The notes under the pieces: generated by a model
The model's input: the letters and a program-made list of their open reading frames with translations, nothing else
Told to the model about the DNA's origin: nothing
The model's database searches: none
Shown: one piece after another, positions 40,480-51,600 of the stretch
Position numbering within the stretch: position 1 is the stretch's first letter
Layout of the letters: each line of letters begins with the position of its first letter
Assembly (NCBI GenBank): GCA_030374765.1
Contig: JARGXX010000027.1
Span: forward strand, 620,001-684,000
Direction: 5' to 3'
Origin: Agarophyton chilense
Lineage: Eukaryota; Rhodophyta; Florideophyceae; Gracilariales; Gracilariaceae
Length of the DNA stretch: 64,000 nt
Program-made: the position numbers and the translations under genes

Positions 40480-41390
40480 TGTAGAGCAACGCCCAGTTAG
40501 GGGATACTTGAAGATGCAACTCATAGAATGAGGATTGAACCCACCGAGGGTTATGACTATGATCCTCTCTAAGGTGTGCTGAGGTGGCACTGTTTTCTGG
40601 TTAGAGTTCGCCTATGAAGTGAAAATTCGGATGGCCCATGGTTGGATTGGCCCCGTGATACACGTGGCTTAATTTTGGCACCGATTATCGGATATTTGTT
40701 AGAACGTTGGACTTTTGGGCCCTGACAGTGGGATCTCCACGTGTATGGCCCTGAGCAGGTGTGCACTACTGTAGAGTTTAGTTAGTGGGCCCTACTTAGG
40801 GAGACGAGATCTGACAGTCCGAGGCTCAGAGTAAAAGGGTAACCAAGGTTGGTCTTCGATACCTTTAGAGGTTCTTCGTCGCCATCGTTTCGGCCTTACA
40901 ACCCGGAACGGGCTCTGGTTAGCAACGCCTGCGTAGGGACACGACTCCACTTGGAGAGTGCCCACGTTTGGGTTCCGTGCAACCACCCCCTTGGGACCGC
41001 TCAGACGACCTGCGTGCACGATACCCCGTGGGGGTTCTGCTTACTTGTTGCGTGCTTTTTGTGTTTCCTTTCGAGGACAGGTTTTCGCCCCTGTATTGGG
41101 TTTCTTTTGTTTTTTCGCCCCTTTTCTGGTTCTCGTGTCCGGTGCCTGTTAGTGCCCGACCCTCGCCCCGTTTTTCCTCTTCGCCGGATTTTTCCCCATT
41201 CTTTGGGATACCCATTCCCGATCCAACGGTTTCTACCCCTCACCTCCGTCGGTACTGCCGGAATCCCCCGTTGGAGTTAAACCCCACACTACGGGTGGAA
41301 CGGAGGGCTCTGTCTCTGAGTCTGCCTCCCCCAGGGAGCAAGGCTTCGAACACCTTGAGAGCACTTCCCGTCGCCGGGTTTTGCTCCACA
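40480..41390 (+). repeat. 3' LTR of Ty3 copy A
   Basis: 911 bp, TGTAGAGC to GCTCCACA, followed by the right ACTAG duplication at 41391-41395. It has the same length as copy B's 3' LTR, with only about eight differences by eye, fewer than separate it from copy A's own 5' LTR. Confidence 0.95.
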
Positions 41391-43609
41391 ACTAGTCGAC
41401 TTGCGGTCTGAACGATCACAAGCAAAATCCGCATCTGAATACCCTGCCAGTACACCTTTTATTTTCTTGTAGACAATCTCTGCATCAACTGCAGTTTTCA
41501 AGTACTTCAAGATGTTCTTTGCAGCATTCCAATGCTCCCTATTGTAGGTCTGCATAAAACGGGCCAAGTAGGAAACAGAAAGTGCAATGTCAGGTCGAAC
41601 TGTGTTGGCCAAGTGCATCAGTGATCAGACTTGTTCCCTGTAGGGTAGACCTTCTCCCCCTTCTGTTTTCGTCGCCGGCAATTTCGAGTGTTGCAAAGGG
41701 ACGTACGCATCGGCCGCATGAGACATTCTGAAGCGCTTCAAGAGCTCCAAGATCATGCGTTTGTTATGAATGCAAATCTGGTTCTTCGTAGCCTCGCGTT
41801 CGATAATCACACTAAGAAACTTCTTCGGGTTCTCAGTTATTCTTATTTTCACGAAAGTTTGCAACTTCCTCATGAACTGCTGGATGTCACTTCTTTCTTT
41901 CCAAGTAACCAAATCATCATCTACATACATCACAATACAAACTCTTCTCGATCCCTTGCCATAGAAGAACAAACTCGGAACGCTTTGTGATTGAGTACAT
42001 CTGATTTGGTCCATCACAGAAACAAACTTCTTCCTCCAGGCACGTGAAGCTTGTTTTGTGCCGTAGATTGCCTTCAGCAAGCGTAGCACATGACTTTCTT
42101 TGCCCTGGATGACAAACCCCTTGGGCTGCGTCATGTACAACTTCTCTTCTAGATCGCCGTAGAGAAAAGCAGTTTGGACGTCAAACTGAATCATGAGAAG
42201 ATCTTGTTCTACTGCCATGGATAGTAGTGTGCGGATGGTATCATACTTGGCTACTGCCGCAAATAACTCACCGTAGTCAATTCCCCTTCGCTGAGAGAAA
42301 CCGCGCGCGACCAAACGAGCCCTGTACCGGGTCACTTGACCGTTTTCATCACGCTTCTTGAAGAATATCCATCGGTTGTCAATCGAAGTGCAGTTTGCCG
42401 GGCGCGGGACAAGTTTCCATACTTCCCGTTGCTTCATGTTGCCCATCTCTTCTTCCATTGATTGAACCCAGTTCTTTGCATCCGGAGCACGCATAGCCTC
42501 TTCATGAGTGCTGGGGTCATAAGCCGTCGAATCACTCAGCACGCTCTGTGCAATCAATGCAAGCGCAGTGTCCGGCGTGTAGCTCGACGTCCATTCACGA
42601 GTTCTAGTAGATCGTCGTAGCTCCGCAGGATAGTGAGTGACGTCCTCCGGGTCGTAAGAAAAATCTTGTTCAGCATCAACGAAAACATCCTCTTCTTTGG
42701 CCTCTTGTTTCTCATCCTTATATTCAGTGCCTCTTCTGTCTTCCTCAATTATCATTTCATCAGTGTGGGACACTTCTACCTCAGAACCTGTGATGTTCTC
42801 CTCCAGTGGAATCAATTCTTCAATGATAGAGCCGACTGTAGACAAATCAAGCTCTTGACAGTTTATCACCTTCCTGTTCCAACCTACGACAGTTTCATTG
42901 AACGATACATCCTTTGACACAATGATCTTCGATGCTTCTGGTAGATACACTCTGTAACAGGTTCCCTTGTCGTAACCCACCAGCACTCCTCTCATGGAAC
43001 GAGCACTGTACTTGTCAATTTTTTGTTCTTCTCTCCTTGGGTATATGAACAAAACATTCTGTTCCAAATGTACGAAGATGGGATATGTTCGGCCTATTGC
43101 CCGTGAACGCTTCGAGGGGAGTCACCTCGCCCTGATCGCTTCGCTTCGTGTACATTCGGTTGCGCAGGTAGTTTGCAGTACGTACAGCTTCATCCCATAA
43201 CTGAGTGTAGCGAGGAGTTCCAGCCAAATGTTAGCAGCATTATCCGCGCTTTGTCATTGAGTGTACGATTTAAACGTTCGGCTTTGCCGTTTGAATCTGG
43301 ACTATACGCTGGTGAAGGCTCAAGGACAACCCCTTTGTCCTGTAACCACTTCGTGAATGAATTGCTCTCATACTCGCCTGCATTATCGAACCGAAATCTC
43401 TTAAGCTTCAGTTCCGACTGAGTTTCAAACTCATATATCATCTGCTTCAACGCATCATCACAGAAGGACCTCTTCCTCAAGAACCTCACGCAGGACAAGC
43501 AGCTCTTGTCTTCATATGCTGTCACAATATACCTTGCTCCAGAGAGAGACTGTCCCTTGATTGGACCCATTACATCGGTATGAACGAATTCTAGAATTCT
43601 CTTTGTCAT
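41391..43609 (-). pseudogene. Copia element, integrase-RT-RNase H part (right of copy A)
   Basis: Minus-strand copia pol. 43609-43190: integrase core with FVHTDVMGPIKG, RFRFDNAGEYES and SPDSNGKAERLNRTLND (D, D, E retained). A frameshift leads to 43227-43015 (SHLRTFGTECFVHIPKE), and another to 43067-41625. That part covers the integrase C terminus and the RT domain, with IFFKKRDENGQVTRYRARLV, QFDVQTAFLYGDLEEKLYM and CIVMYVDDDLV (YVDD catalytic). A TGA at 41625 interrupts before MHLANTVRPDIALSVSYL. RNase H begins with GYSDADFACDRSDRKSTS and is split at 41391 by copy A, resuming at 30590. Two frameshifts and the stop make it non-functional. Confidence 0.9.
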
Positions 43610-43633
43610 TCGTTCCTTCTCAGTTATTGGGAG

Positions 43634-45187
43634 TTAGGGTGCTCTGACTGCTTTGCCTAACGCACATGGCTCACAGTGAACCATCTTCTTGACTCCTTCC
43701 AACGATACGCCCTTCACAATCATGAGTGTTTTTCGTAGATACTGGTGGCTGGGATGTCCCAATCTGTTGTGCCAAACCTTCGTAAAACTCTGATCATCAT
43801 TGGCAATCAATGCAGGATCCTCATCCTCTGATCGATGTGTTAGGAGTAGTTCATAGAGCCTTTCGTCGCGCTCTACAACAATAGCCAATTGTTTGTTACT
43901 GCCACGTCCTTTTATCAACGCAACGCCGTTGTCAAACTCATCCGTAGTAAACAGAATAGAGAACCCTTTTCGTCTGATGGCGCTTACTGAGAGAAGGTTA
44001 CACATGAGCTTCGGAATAAATTGGAGGTTCTCAAGATGAAGAGTCTCATCATTTTTTCGCACCCTCACGCTACATCGCACGTCTCCTCTGCCTTCAACCG
44101 ACAATTTCGCTCCGTTACCAACCAAGATGAACTTCTTTTCAGACCTCTTCACGGGACCACAGAAGTTTTTGAGGTCATTTGTCATGTGAACAGATGCGCC
44201 GGAGTCCAGGTACCATTTGCTCTGCCGATCCCTCAACGTCTTCTGTCCTGCAACCAATCCATGATCAGCGCCAAGCTCATCATCGTCCTTGACATCTACT
44301 GGTGTCTCCAGGTCTTCTTTGAATTCGGTAGTGCTTGCAATGAAAGTGAAACATGCACTTACATCGTCCTCTTCACCAATCTTACGTGTGTTCTTCTGAG
44401 TTTTGTAGTGTTTATTGGACCTTTTGTAGTTCCTTCTCTCTGGATTGAACCAACAGTTGCGCTTCAAGTGTCCCTTCTTGTCACAAATGTAGCATGTTCT
44501 GCCCGTTGAGGAACCTTCATGCGTTGAAGAACCTCTATGCCTCTTCTGAAATCTGCCCCCACTCCTTGCTTGGAGGGCTCTCGATCCATCATTTCCAGCC
44601 TTTAATTCGTCCTTGGTTCGTTCGGCTTCATTCTGAATCAACGTCGCCACTGCGTCATCATAGGTCATCCCTGTGCCCTTGATGACTTCCTTCGTGAACT
44701 TAAATTCCTTCAATAGACCTCTCAAGAGTGCCCTCAGTCGCTCTACATCTATTATACTGTAGCCAATGCCACGTAACTTTGACTCAATTGCTGCTAGGCG
44801 ACTTATGTACTCCAAAACACTCTCATTGGTGTTCATTGATAAGTCTTGGTGCGTTTCTAGTAACGCATCCACGCTCGCCTGCGATACCATTTGGAAGGCA
44901 TTCTTGAGCTTGGTCCAGACTACAGTGGGATCCTTTATGTCGATAACTGGTGCTACACAAGATTCGTGGACAGATAGCAATATACATGACAACGCAATAT
45001 CTGATCGCTGATCGTACTTCCATGCAGTTCCTGACTCCTCTTTCGGTGGGGGTTTTGTGCCGTCTACGATGCGCCAGAATCCTTTCATGCGCAAAACGAG
45101 TTCGAGCTTCTTCGTCCAAATGAAATAGTTGTCTGCTTTGAGCAGCGGAACTCGCAGCTTCGAAACGCCAGTAAAGTCTTCGTTCAT
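43634..45187 (-). CDS. Copia element, gag-protease-pre-integrase part
   Basis: 517 residues from the ATG at 45187 to a TAA at 43634; the frame continues into integrase after the stop (43609), so the TAA is a lesion in a once-longer polyprotein. Gag N terminus: MNEDFTGVSKLRVPLLKADN with W-KLE blocks typical of copia gag (UBN2). Zinc knuckle: CYICDKKGHLKRNC (about residue 228-241). Protease: KWYLDSGASVHMTND (DSGA, about 325-340). Pre-integrase zinc region: VWHNRLGHPSHQYL to HCEPCALGKA (about 470-512). The start is 46 bp beyond the primer-binding site. Confidence 0.9.
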   Translation of the reverse strand: MNEDFTGVSKLRVPLLKADNYFIWTKKLELVLRMKGFWRIVDGTKPPPKEESGTAWKYDQRSDIALSCILLSVHESCVAPVIDIKDPTVVWTKLKNAFQMVSQASVDALLETHQDLSMNTNESVLEYISRLAAIESKLRGIGYSIIDVERLRALLRGLLKEFKFTKEVIKGTGMTYDDAVATLIQNEAERTKDELKAGNDGSRALQARSGGRFQKRHRGSSTHEGSSTGRTCYICDKKGHLKRNCWFNPERRNYKRSNKHYKTQKNTRKIGEEDDVSACFTFIASTTEFKEDLETPVDVKDDDELGADHGLVAGQKTLRDRQSKWYLDSGASVHMTNDLKNFCGPVKRSEKKFILVGNGAKLSVEGRGDVRCSVRVRKNDETLHLENLQFIPKLMCNLLSVSAIRRKGFSILFTTDEFDNGVALIKGRGSNKQLAIVVERDERLYELLLTHRSEDEDPALIANDDQSFTKVWHNRLGHPSHQYLRKTLMIVKGVSLEGVKKMVHCEPCALGKAVRAP

Positions 45188-45232
45188 TGCGCACGGTTAG
45201 TTGTGTGGTATTCTACGCATTAGTCGTCGCGT

Positions 45233-45249
45233 GGGCTGGGCCCATAACC
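45233..45249 (-). other. Copia primer-binding site (half initiator tRNA-Met type)
   Basis: Read on the minus strand, directly after the 5' LTR, GGTTATGGGCCCAGCCC complements the anticodon stem-loop of initiator tRNA-Met (...CTGGGCCCATAACC). This is the internal half-tRNA priming known from Drosophila copia, not priming from the tRNA 3' CCA end. It also fixes the LTR boundary at 45250. Confidence 0.8.
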
Positions 45250-45480
45250 TCTTATTCAAGGATCTACCAATCTAAGCAGTTCCCAGGGTTTACTGTTTGT
45301 TCAGGCTGCCCTTTATAGGCAGCCAAACTATCTTCCAGCTTCAAATCACTGGTCACAGGATTTTTCAAAATTTGTATCTAGTTCCAATCGTTTTGGTTAC
45401 AAACTTTGCGCCACTATTCCGATACAGTTCCCAAAAACTGTATCCGTTCTTGTCCGATTGTAACGATCAATTCTCCAACA
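45250..45480 (-). repeat. 5' LTR of the copia element
   Basis: 231 bp, matching 29932-30161. On the minus strand it starts TGTTGGAG at 45480. GAACT follows at 45481-45485 on the plus strand and equals the left duplication at 29927-29931. Confidence 0.9.
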
Positions 45481-45485
45481 GAACT

Positions 45486-46870
45486 CGTTCCGCATATCAA
45501 CTCATCCATAACATCGCTTTTGGGAAATAATAAAAGCGGTGTTCGAATCGACGAGAACGCCACTAAAAAGATTCACAGTTTCACGCATGCTACAGCTGAT
45601 TAAATGAAATCCATCTTCCAGGATGCTGGCAAACTCAACGAGGAGCTCTCTGGCTTTCTTATACAATTTGTAATGCCTGCAACATTTGCGTTTTCATTGA
45701 AAGGCCTGCAAACAAAAAGAAAGAATCACTCAGCCACGTTAACGGAGCTTTCAACCATTCTATGCAAGCAGATTTTTTCGTGATATACATCTAAGATGAA
45801 AAATATGAAGTGCTCAGTATGATGGACGCTGGAACAAACTATGTTGAAAGAGTGATAGTAGCTAAGAGAGATTCTCAGCAGATGATGGAGAAACTGGAAA
45901 CTGGATTGAATTATCATCATCATGGTGCCCCGCGAACATTCAGCGCTGATCCTGAGTTCATGGAGCCAGTACTCAAGAGTTTTCTACTATCACATGGAAT
46001 TAGGATTAATGAACGCCCTTCTCGCTCTTCATCTAAGAACGAAAAAGTAAGGCGCAACAACGGGCTCTTTAAGATGGTCTTTGAGAAGATTTCCAAAAAA
46101 AACAGCTTCACCGCAAACCCTGGTTTCAAGTGCATCATTCATTTGTAACTTGTTCCACGGACGATCATTGTTAAGCGCGTTTCAACGCGCTCGTGGATAC
46201 TCACCTTTCCAGCTAGGTATATCGTCGCATCATGATCCGATACAGTTATTGGAAGCGCATAAAAGCTTTACAGCAACAAGGGCGCTACAGAGGTTGATGC
46301 GCTCACATTATAACCATTTTGTGGCATGCTCCGCAGTAAAACGAGGATCATAAATCTGGGTATACTACAACACCTTCAAACGATATGAACCAGTCCGATG
46401 GGAGAAGGCATCAGCGCCCTCAGCCACACCGTTCTTCGTCAAGTTTTAAAGATCCAATGAGGACCTCCGATGCAGGTAGCCTAGAAATATATTCGACTTG
46501 CACCAAACGCACCACTTAATCGGGAGCTCCAACAGGGTATAATAGAAGACCTAGTCGTAGATGACTGGTTTTCGTCAGCATGCAATGAACAGTCTCAGCA
46601 GGATGCACTTAATGTTGAACCGGGAAGTTCTTGAGACGAAGAGTAGATATTGCTCGACATATTTGGACCGGAAAGTGATAATGAAAATATTTCTGAACCA
46701 TCGGATGTGAACTAGGGTCGAAGTTATGAAATAGTTCCCAGGGTATGGGGTGGAGCAAGACGACGACACGATAACGGACGGCACTATTCTGCTGGTAGCG
46801 CGCCTTGAGGCATAAATATGGACTGTGGTGAGTTTGGTGTGGACCTCACGGAGGTAGTGGTGGCCGAGAA
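45486..46870 (+). pseudogene. Retroelement E, integrase part (right of the nested insertions)
   Basis: The frame interrupted at 29931 resumes here (VPHINSSITSLLGNN). 45810-46148 encodes an integrase-like core: TFSADPEFMEPVLKSFLLSH, then INERPSRSSSKNEKVRRNNG. The second block carries the position of the third catalytic residue, where Arg replaces the expected Glu (VRRNNG for VERNNG). 46081-46353 continues in another frame (ASFICNLFHGRSLLSAFQRA, TATRALQRLMRS). After about 46560 there is an acidic LDIFGPESDNENISEPSD stretch. No RT was recognised between protease and integrase, which would suit a copia-like order or an internal deletion. Confidence 0.6.
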
Positions 46871-46979
46871 GCACGACATGTAACTCGTGGAAGCCGATGC
46901 AGGGAGACAGGGCGTGTCTGCAGAGACTGAGACGGCCTATTAAAAAAATTCCGCACCACCCCTACGGTCCAGGTGGAAG

Positions 46980-48320
46980 AACATGATTGTGGACGATGAA
47001 AAAGTTTCAGAGAAAGAGGTTATTATTGTGTGTGAGATACGATGTATCGGGAGGAGTACTAATTCGTTGAAGGGCAAGAAGAGAATTGCTTTTGAAGCTC
47101 AGGTAGATTCGGAGGAGTGGGTACCAACTTCGAAGAACAGGCGATATGGGGCGGGAGCGGCTCCCGGCTGTTCTTAATGCCTCGACTGTGATGTTGAGTA
47201 ACATGCCGGAGAAGGAGCTGAAGAGCTTTAGGACGGAAAAAAAGATCTTGGAGCTCTCTTTTAGTGCGGGAGAAGATAAAGATGGGAAGGCGGAGGGTGT
47301 AATTCCTGGGATTCGGTTCGATTGGGGAGGGTTGTGCGTTGGAGAGGTGGATGGCAAGCTATGGGCAACAGGTGGAAGGGGATATTCAACGGTTGCTGAG
47401 AAGACTGGGAAGACTGTGGGAGAAGGAATGAGGTGGTTTGGGAAGGTGTTATAGCGAAAATTGATGGAGGAGGTGAGACATTGGTAGCATGATATGAGAG
47501 AGCCCGTTACAAAGCAGTTCAGGTGGGTTACGAGGCGGAAGCAAGAGCTGAGCGAGAGTCTTTGTGAGGGAGATGACAAAGATGATCGAACGTGATTGCC
47601 AGCTGGAGAAAGGCGTAATGAGATAGTTGAGAGTGGTGAAGGAGCTAGTACGGAAACGGAGCAGCACCTGATGAAGGAGACCAAGTAAGTGAATGAGAAA
47701 GAGCGTCAGTTGGAGGGTCGTGTTTCGCAGCTGGAGACGGCTTTGAAAGGACGGCAGAAAGAAAAAAGGGGTGAAAGGGGGAGAACAGATTAGAAGAAGA
47801 TTGGGAATGAGTCTTGTTTACGACCAGTCGAGAGGTCGAAGGGGAATGTGGGGAATGAAGAGAGAGCGCAGAAGAACATAGTGATATCTGCGGTATATTT
47901 GGGACAGAGAGTGAGAGGGAAGACTGCTAGTGAATGGAAGGGGGAGATGAAATCGGAGAGTGTTGTGGGAGAGGAGGAATAGCTTGGGATGATGGGGCGT
48001 TTGGAAGATGAGAAGAATGAGTACGGAGGTGGAGAGGACTCAGAGAGCCGAGGCAGGCGGCGGGAGGGGACAGAGAGTGTACCCCAGGATTTTTATGCGA
48101 TGTCGTTTCCGCAGAGGAAATGGCCGGATGCCAAATGAGTTATATGTTCCAATGTGGGGGAAGGCGGATGATGAAGTAAATGAGTTTGACCAACTTGGTT
48201 GTGGAACGGTGATGCTGGTGACGTTCATGAATGTGAAACTAGAGAGAAAAGCAAGAAAACATTCAATTAGCATCGAATTGAGACTAGAACTGTCGGTTGT
48301 AGGGGTGATGGAAAGTACAT
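46980..48320 (+). other. Long purine-rich strand, no assured gene
   Basis: For about 1.3 kb the plus strand is strongly G/A-biased. Plus ORFs at 46983-47177, 47146-47454 and 48008-48334 are Glu/Lys/Gly-rich. The 225-residue minus ORF 47007-47684 is correspondingly Ser/Pro/Leu-rich. None shows a domain. It may be the decayed coiled-coil or linker region of an element (fragments such as MSNMPEKELKSFRTEKK look helical) or an asymmetric non-coding tract. Confidence 0.4.
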
Positions 48321-48663
48321 TTCGAAAATATTGAATTCTTACAGTACAACTGGTGTATACTGTCGCGAATTGCAACACCACTAAGCTTTTCAGGAGTTTG
48401 TGCTCCAACAAAGCTATCTAGCACAGTAAGCTAGCATTCCGAGAACACAGACGTAAATATCCTACAGAACCACCTCTTAGCGACAACCACGCCACGTAGA
48501 GGTCTCTTAGTGCGTTCGCCAGTGCGGTGCACTAAATCGCAGCAGCCACCAGTGCGGGGTGCACCATATCGTTTGGTAATGCGGCGCTGCGAGCCGAACG
48601 GTTTCGACCACCGCTGTGGTGCTTGAGGTTCATTCCTCGTGGTCGTTCGTAACGGCTTACCAA
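48321..48663. other. Boundary region of relic C, no gene assured
   Basis: Contains a minus-strand frame (48712-48431) that starts LQDLLNKIETLTRRLVGKP and then becomes Arg-rich. It may belong to the 3' part of Ty3 relic C or to another element. No LTR boundary could be recognised. Confidence 0.3.
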
Positions 48664-51600
48664 CTAGGCGTCTGGTAAGGGTTTCAATCTTATTGAGAAG
48701 GTCTTGTAGCAATCATTTTTGCCGCTTTCTACATTGCTTGTTTCGGGGGCCCGAACGTCATACCTCATCGGTGTGTTCTCCGCTTTTTCTCCTTCTTCAT
48801 GCCGGAGCTTTCTAGAGTCATCGTTTCCATTCGTCTTCCTTCCCTCTTCAGGTATACCGCCGTTGTTTCCCACTCCTCAGAGTTCCGCTCCCCATTGGTC
48901 TAGTGCGCGCTTACAGTCCCACACTTTCAATCTTTCTGGTACTGGTTCTGGGCCACCTGGAGGACCTCCTACAACTTCTGGTGTAAACCCCTTCCTGTAG
49001 CGGCCTTTGGAGGTTTCTCTGCTTACAATAAACTCGCGATCTCTTCTTGACTACACCTTTTCTTTTCCTTCACACCGATGCATCGCACGGTTAATGTCTC
49101 TTCTCCCCTTCCTTAGCGAGCTGCACCAGATTAAATCTTAATCCGTCAGTTGGGGGGATTTAGTTGCGCTTGCGCCAGTACCGTAATCGGAAGTTGCGTG
49201 AAATATGATGAGGAAGTTCCCATGTGTCATCTCCAGGGCCATAGCCATGCTACTTTACGGAGTAACGAAGATCTGCTTGTTTTCGTTTGTGACCTACAAT
49301 GGTGTTGGTCTTGCATTCGGAGGCCCGAACCTCATGTTGCCCGCCTAATTGAGGTGCAGAGCCCTGCTCTTGGGCTCACTGGGTTAATGTAGGGTCTGGA
49401 ATGATCTCCAGGTCTTGCGATCAAACGCTTCCCGTACAACCTGGTGAATCCGATTCCGGTTCTGGGGGTTTCGGGCCAACAGCTGGGTCCGCTGTAGTGC
49501 CACTTTTCCTAGGGTCTACTGAGACCCGGTCTACAGATACGGTGTTTTCGATTTCATTCATTCGAACCGTAACGGTGTGCTCATTCGCTCAGATTAGCTC
49601 GTATGGTCCTGTAGACATAGAGAGTAGCTTCGATTTGATATCAGAATCAGTACGAATATCGTCTCTTTCTTCGAATGGTGTCGGTCTTGACCCACTGAGA
49701 GCGATATCAATGAAGATCTAGTCCCCGGTTCCCACCTTGGTAGTCCTGTTCACCCCTTGGTCGTATTAGGCTTTATACCGCTTTGGGCTACTGCCAATTT
49801 GGCATTGGCTTCGTTTAAGGTTGTCCTGGGCTTCTTGAGTATATTCTTCTTGACCTGAGCAGAGGTAAGTGTACTAGCTGCTCGGTAGTACTCTGATCTT
49901 GGTTGAAGGACAATACCATGAGGTGTACGTGAAAGGACTAGGTTGAAAGGAGTACTCTACATAGATCGATGTACCTGAACGTTAAAGGCATATGTTAGGA
50001 GCTGCACATATTCATCCCATCCAGGTTGGTGTTTTTCTACATTGTGCCGTAGTCTTGTGACGAGGGTTTCGTTGACAAGTTAACCTTCGACGATCATCTG
50101 CAGATGGTAAGATGTGGTGAAGTAATGTTTCAACCCAAGCATGGTACGTACAGCTTCAAAGGACTTCGATGCTAAGTTCGAACCATTGTGGGTGAGTAGG
50201 TACATTGGGGCACCGTACCGGTATACCCAATTATTCAGGAAGGCTCTTTCCAAAACCGTCGAGGTTGTGCTCTTCAGGGGTATGGCTCTTGTGAGTTTGG
50301 AAAACAGATCGCTGATGACCACCACGAATCAAAAACCCTCCGGGGATTTCGGCAGTGGGCCCAGGATGTCGAAAGCTACAAATTCTAAGGGCCCAGTCGC
50401 GGGTAAAAGTTTCAGGTACTGACTGTGCTTTCGTAAACCACCTCGGGTCTTTACACAAGATGCGCTGCGATCCACATAGGTGTAAACATCATGGGCCATG
50501 TAGGGGCCAGTAGAAGTGTTTCCTCATAATATATTATAACCGTGTGGCTCCTGGATGACATGACACTCTTGGGTAATTCCCCACAATACCTTCTAACGTA
50601 GAGACTCTAATACCATCTTCTGGAGTGCTCCGTCCAGGTTGGAACGCCGCACCATGTAGCCTTCATGGTCTATATCGAACTGCAATTCTTTAATGCCAAT
50701 TTGGTTGCTTAATTTCCTGAAGTAGATGTCCGTAGTTTGCACTAACAAGAATTCCTCACGGCTTATGGCAGTGTCCTCCGCTTCTTCGATAGATCTTACG
50801 TTTTTAGGTGATTCCTTTCTCTGTTCTTCTTCATCATATCAAAGTCCTTTTCGTTAGTCCTTACCATGCAGTTGTGCCGGCTGAATCGTGAAGCATGTTA
50901 TATCATCTTCTACGGATTCGGTGTCCAGTCCATAGGTATTTAACCGAGACATCGCATCAGCGATGTTATGTTTTATTCCAGGACGGTATTGGAATTCATA
51001 TTCAAACTTCGAGAGTCGGATTCTCCATCGAGCTAACCCTGGAGGCTTTTGCCAAACCCAATATCCACCGTCAGGCTTCGTGATCCGTTCGTACGGTAAA
51101 ACGGGCACCTTATAGGTAGGGCTGCAGCATCAACATGTTCCATGCCACAGCGGGGCATTCCGATTCCATTACGGAGTAGTTTTGTTCCACCGGTGTAGGC
51201 GCTCGGGTCTAGTAACGGATTGGTGCCTTTGATTCACCGTCCTGCTCCTGCATTAGACAGCAACCAATCTGGGCGTCCGAGGCATCAGTTCCCAATGTGT
51301 ATGGGTTTCCCGTCTTTCGTAATGCCAATATAGGATTTGAAAGCAGCGCTGCATTTAAGAGTTGGAAAGCGTCCAGTTCGTCGTATTTCAGACATACGAA
51401 CCTTTCTGGTTGTCATTTTTGGAAACGTCGTTTTAGAGGTGCTTCTATCTTTTCGAAGCCTTTGATAAACCTTCGGTAGACGTTGCGTAAACCTATAAAG
51501 GAGCATATCTCCGTTTGGGTTGTAATGGTTTTCGCTTCTTGTACTGATATGAGGTTCCATTTGGTTACTTGGAGTTTTCTCGGGCTGATAGTGTGCCCGA

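Larger units (their letters stand above)
30591..41390 (+). mobile_element. Complete Ty3/gypsy chromodomain-type LTR retrotransposon, copy A
   Basis: 10,800 bp bounded by LTRs that start TGTAGAGC and end GCTCCACA, with a 5-bp duplication ACTAG. Order: 5' LTR, primer-binding site, gag, pol (protease, RT, RNase H, integrase), a separate chromodomain ORF, an antisense ORF pair, polypurine tract, 3' LTR. RT-before-integrase order and a chromodomain place it among Ty3 chromovirus-like elements. Gag has one in-frame UAG before its zinc knuckle, so this copy may not be autonomous. From 33615 to the 3' end it is collinear with copy B, without net indels. The 5' and 3' LTRs differ at roughly 3% by my count. 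Confidence 0.95.

Noticed and set aside
47007..47684. 225-residue minus-strand ORF, Ser/Pro/Leu-rich
   Set aside because: It lies opposite a strongly purine-rich strand, which removes stops on the pyrimidine strand; no domain is visible.
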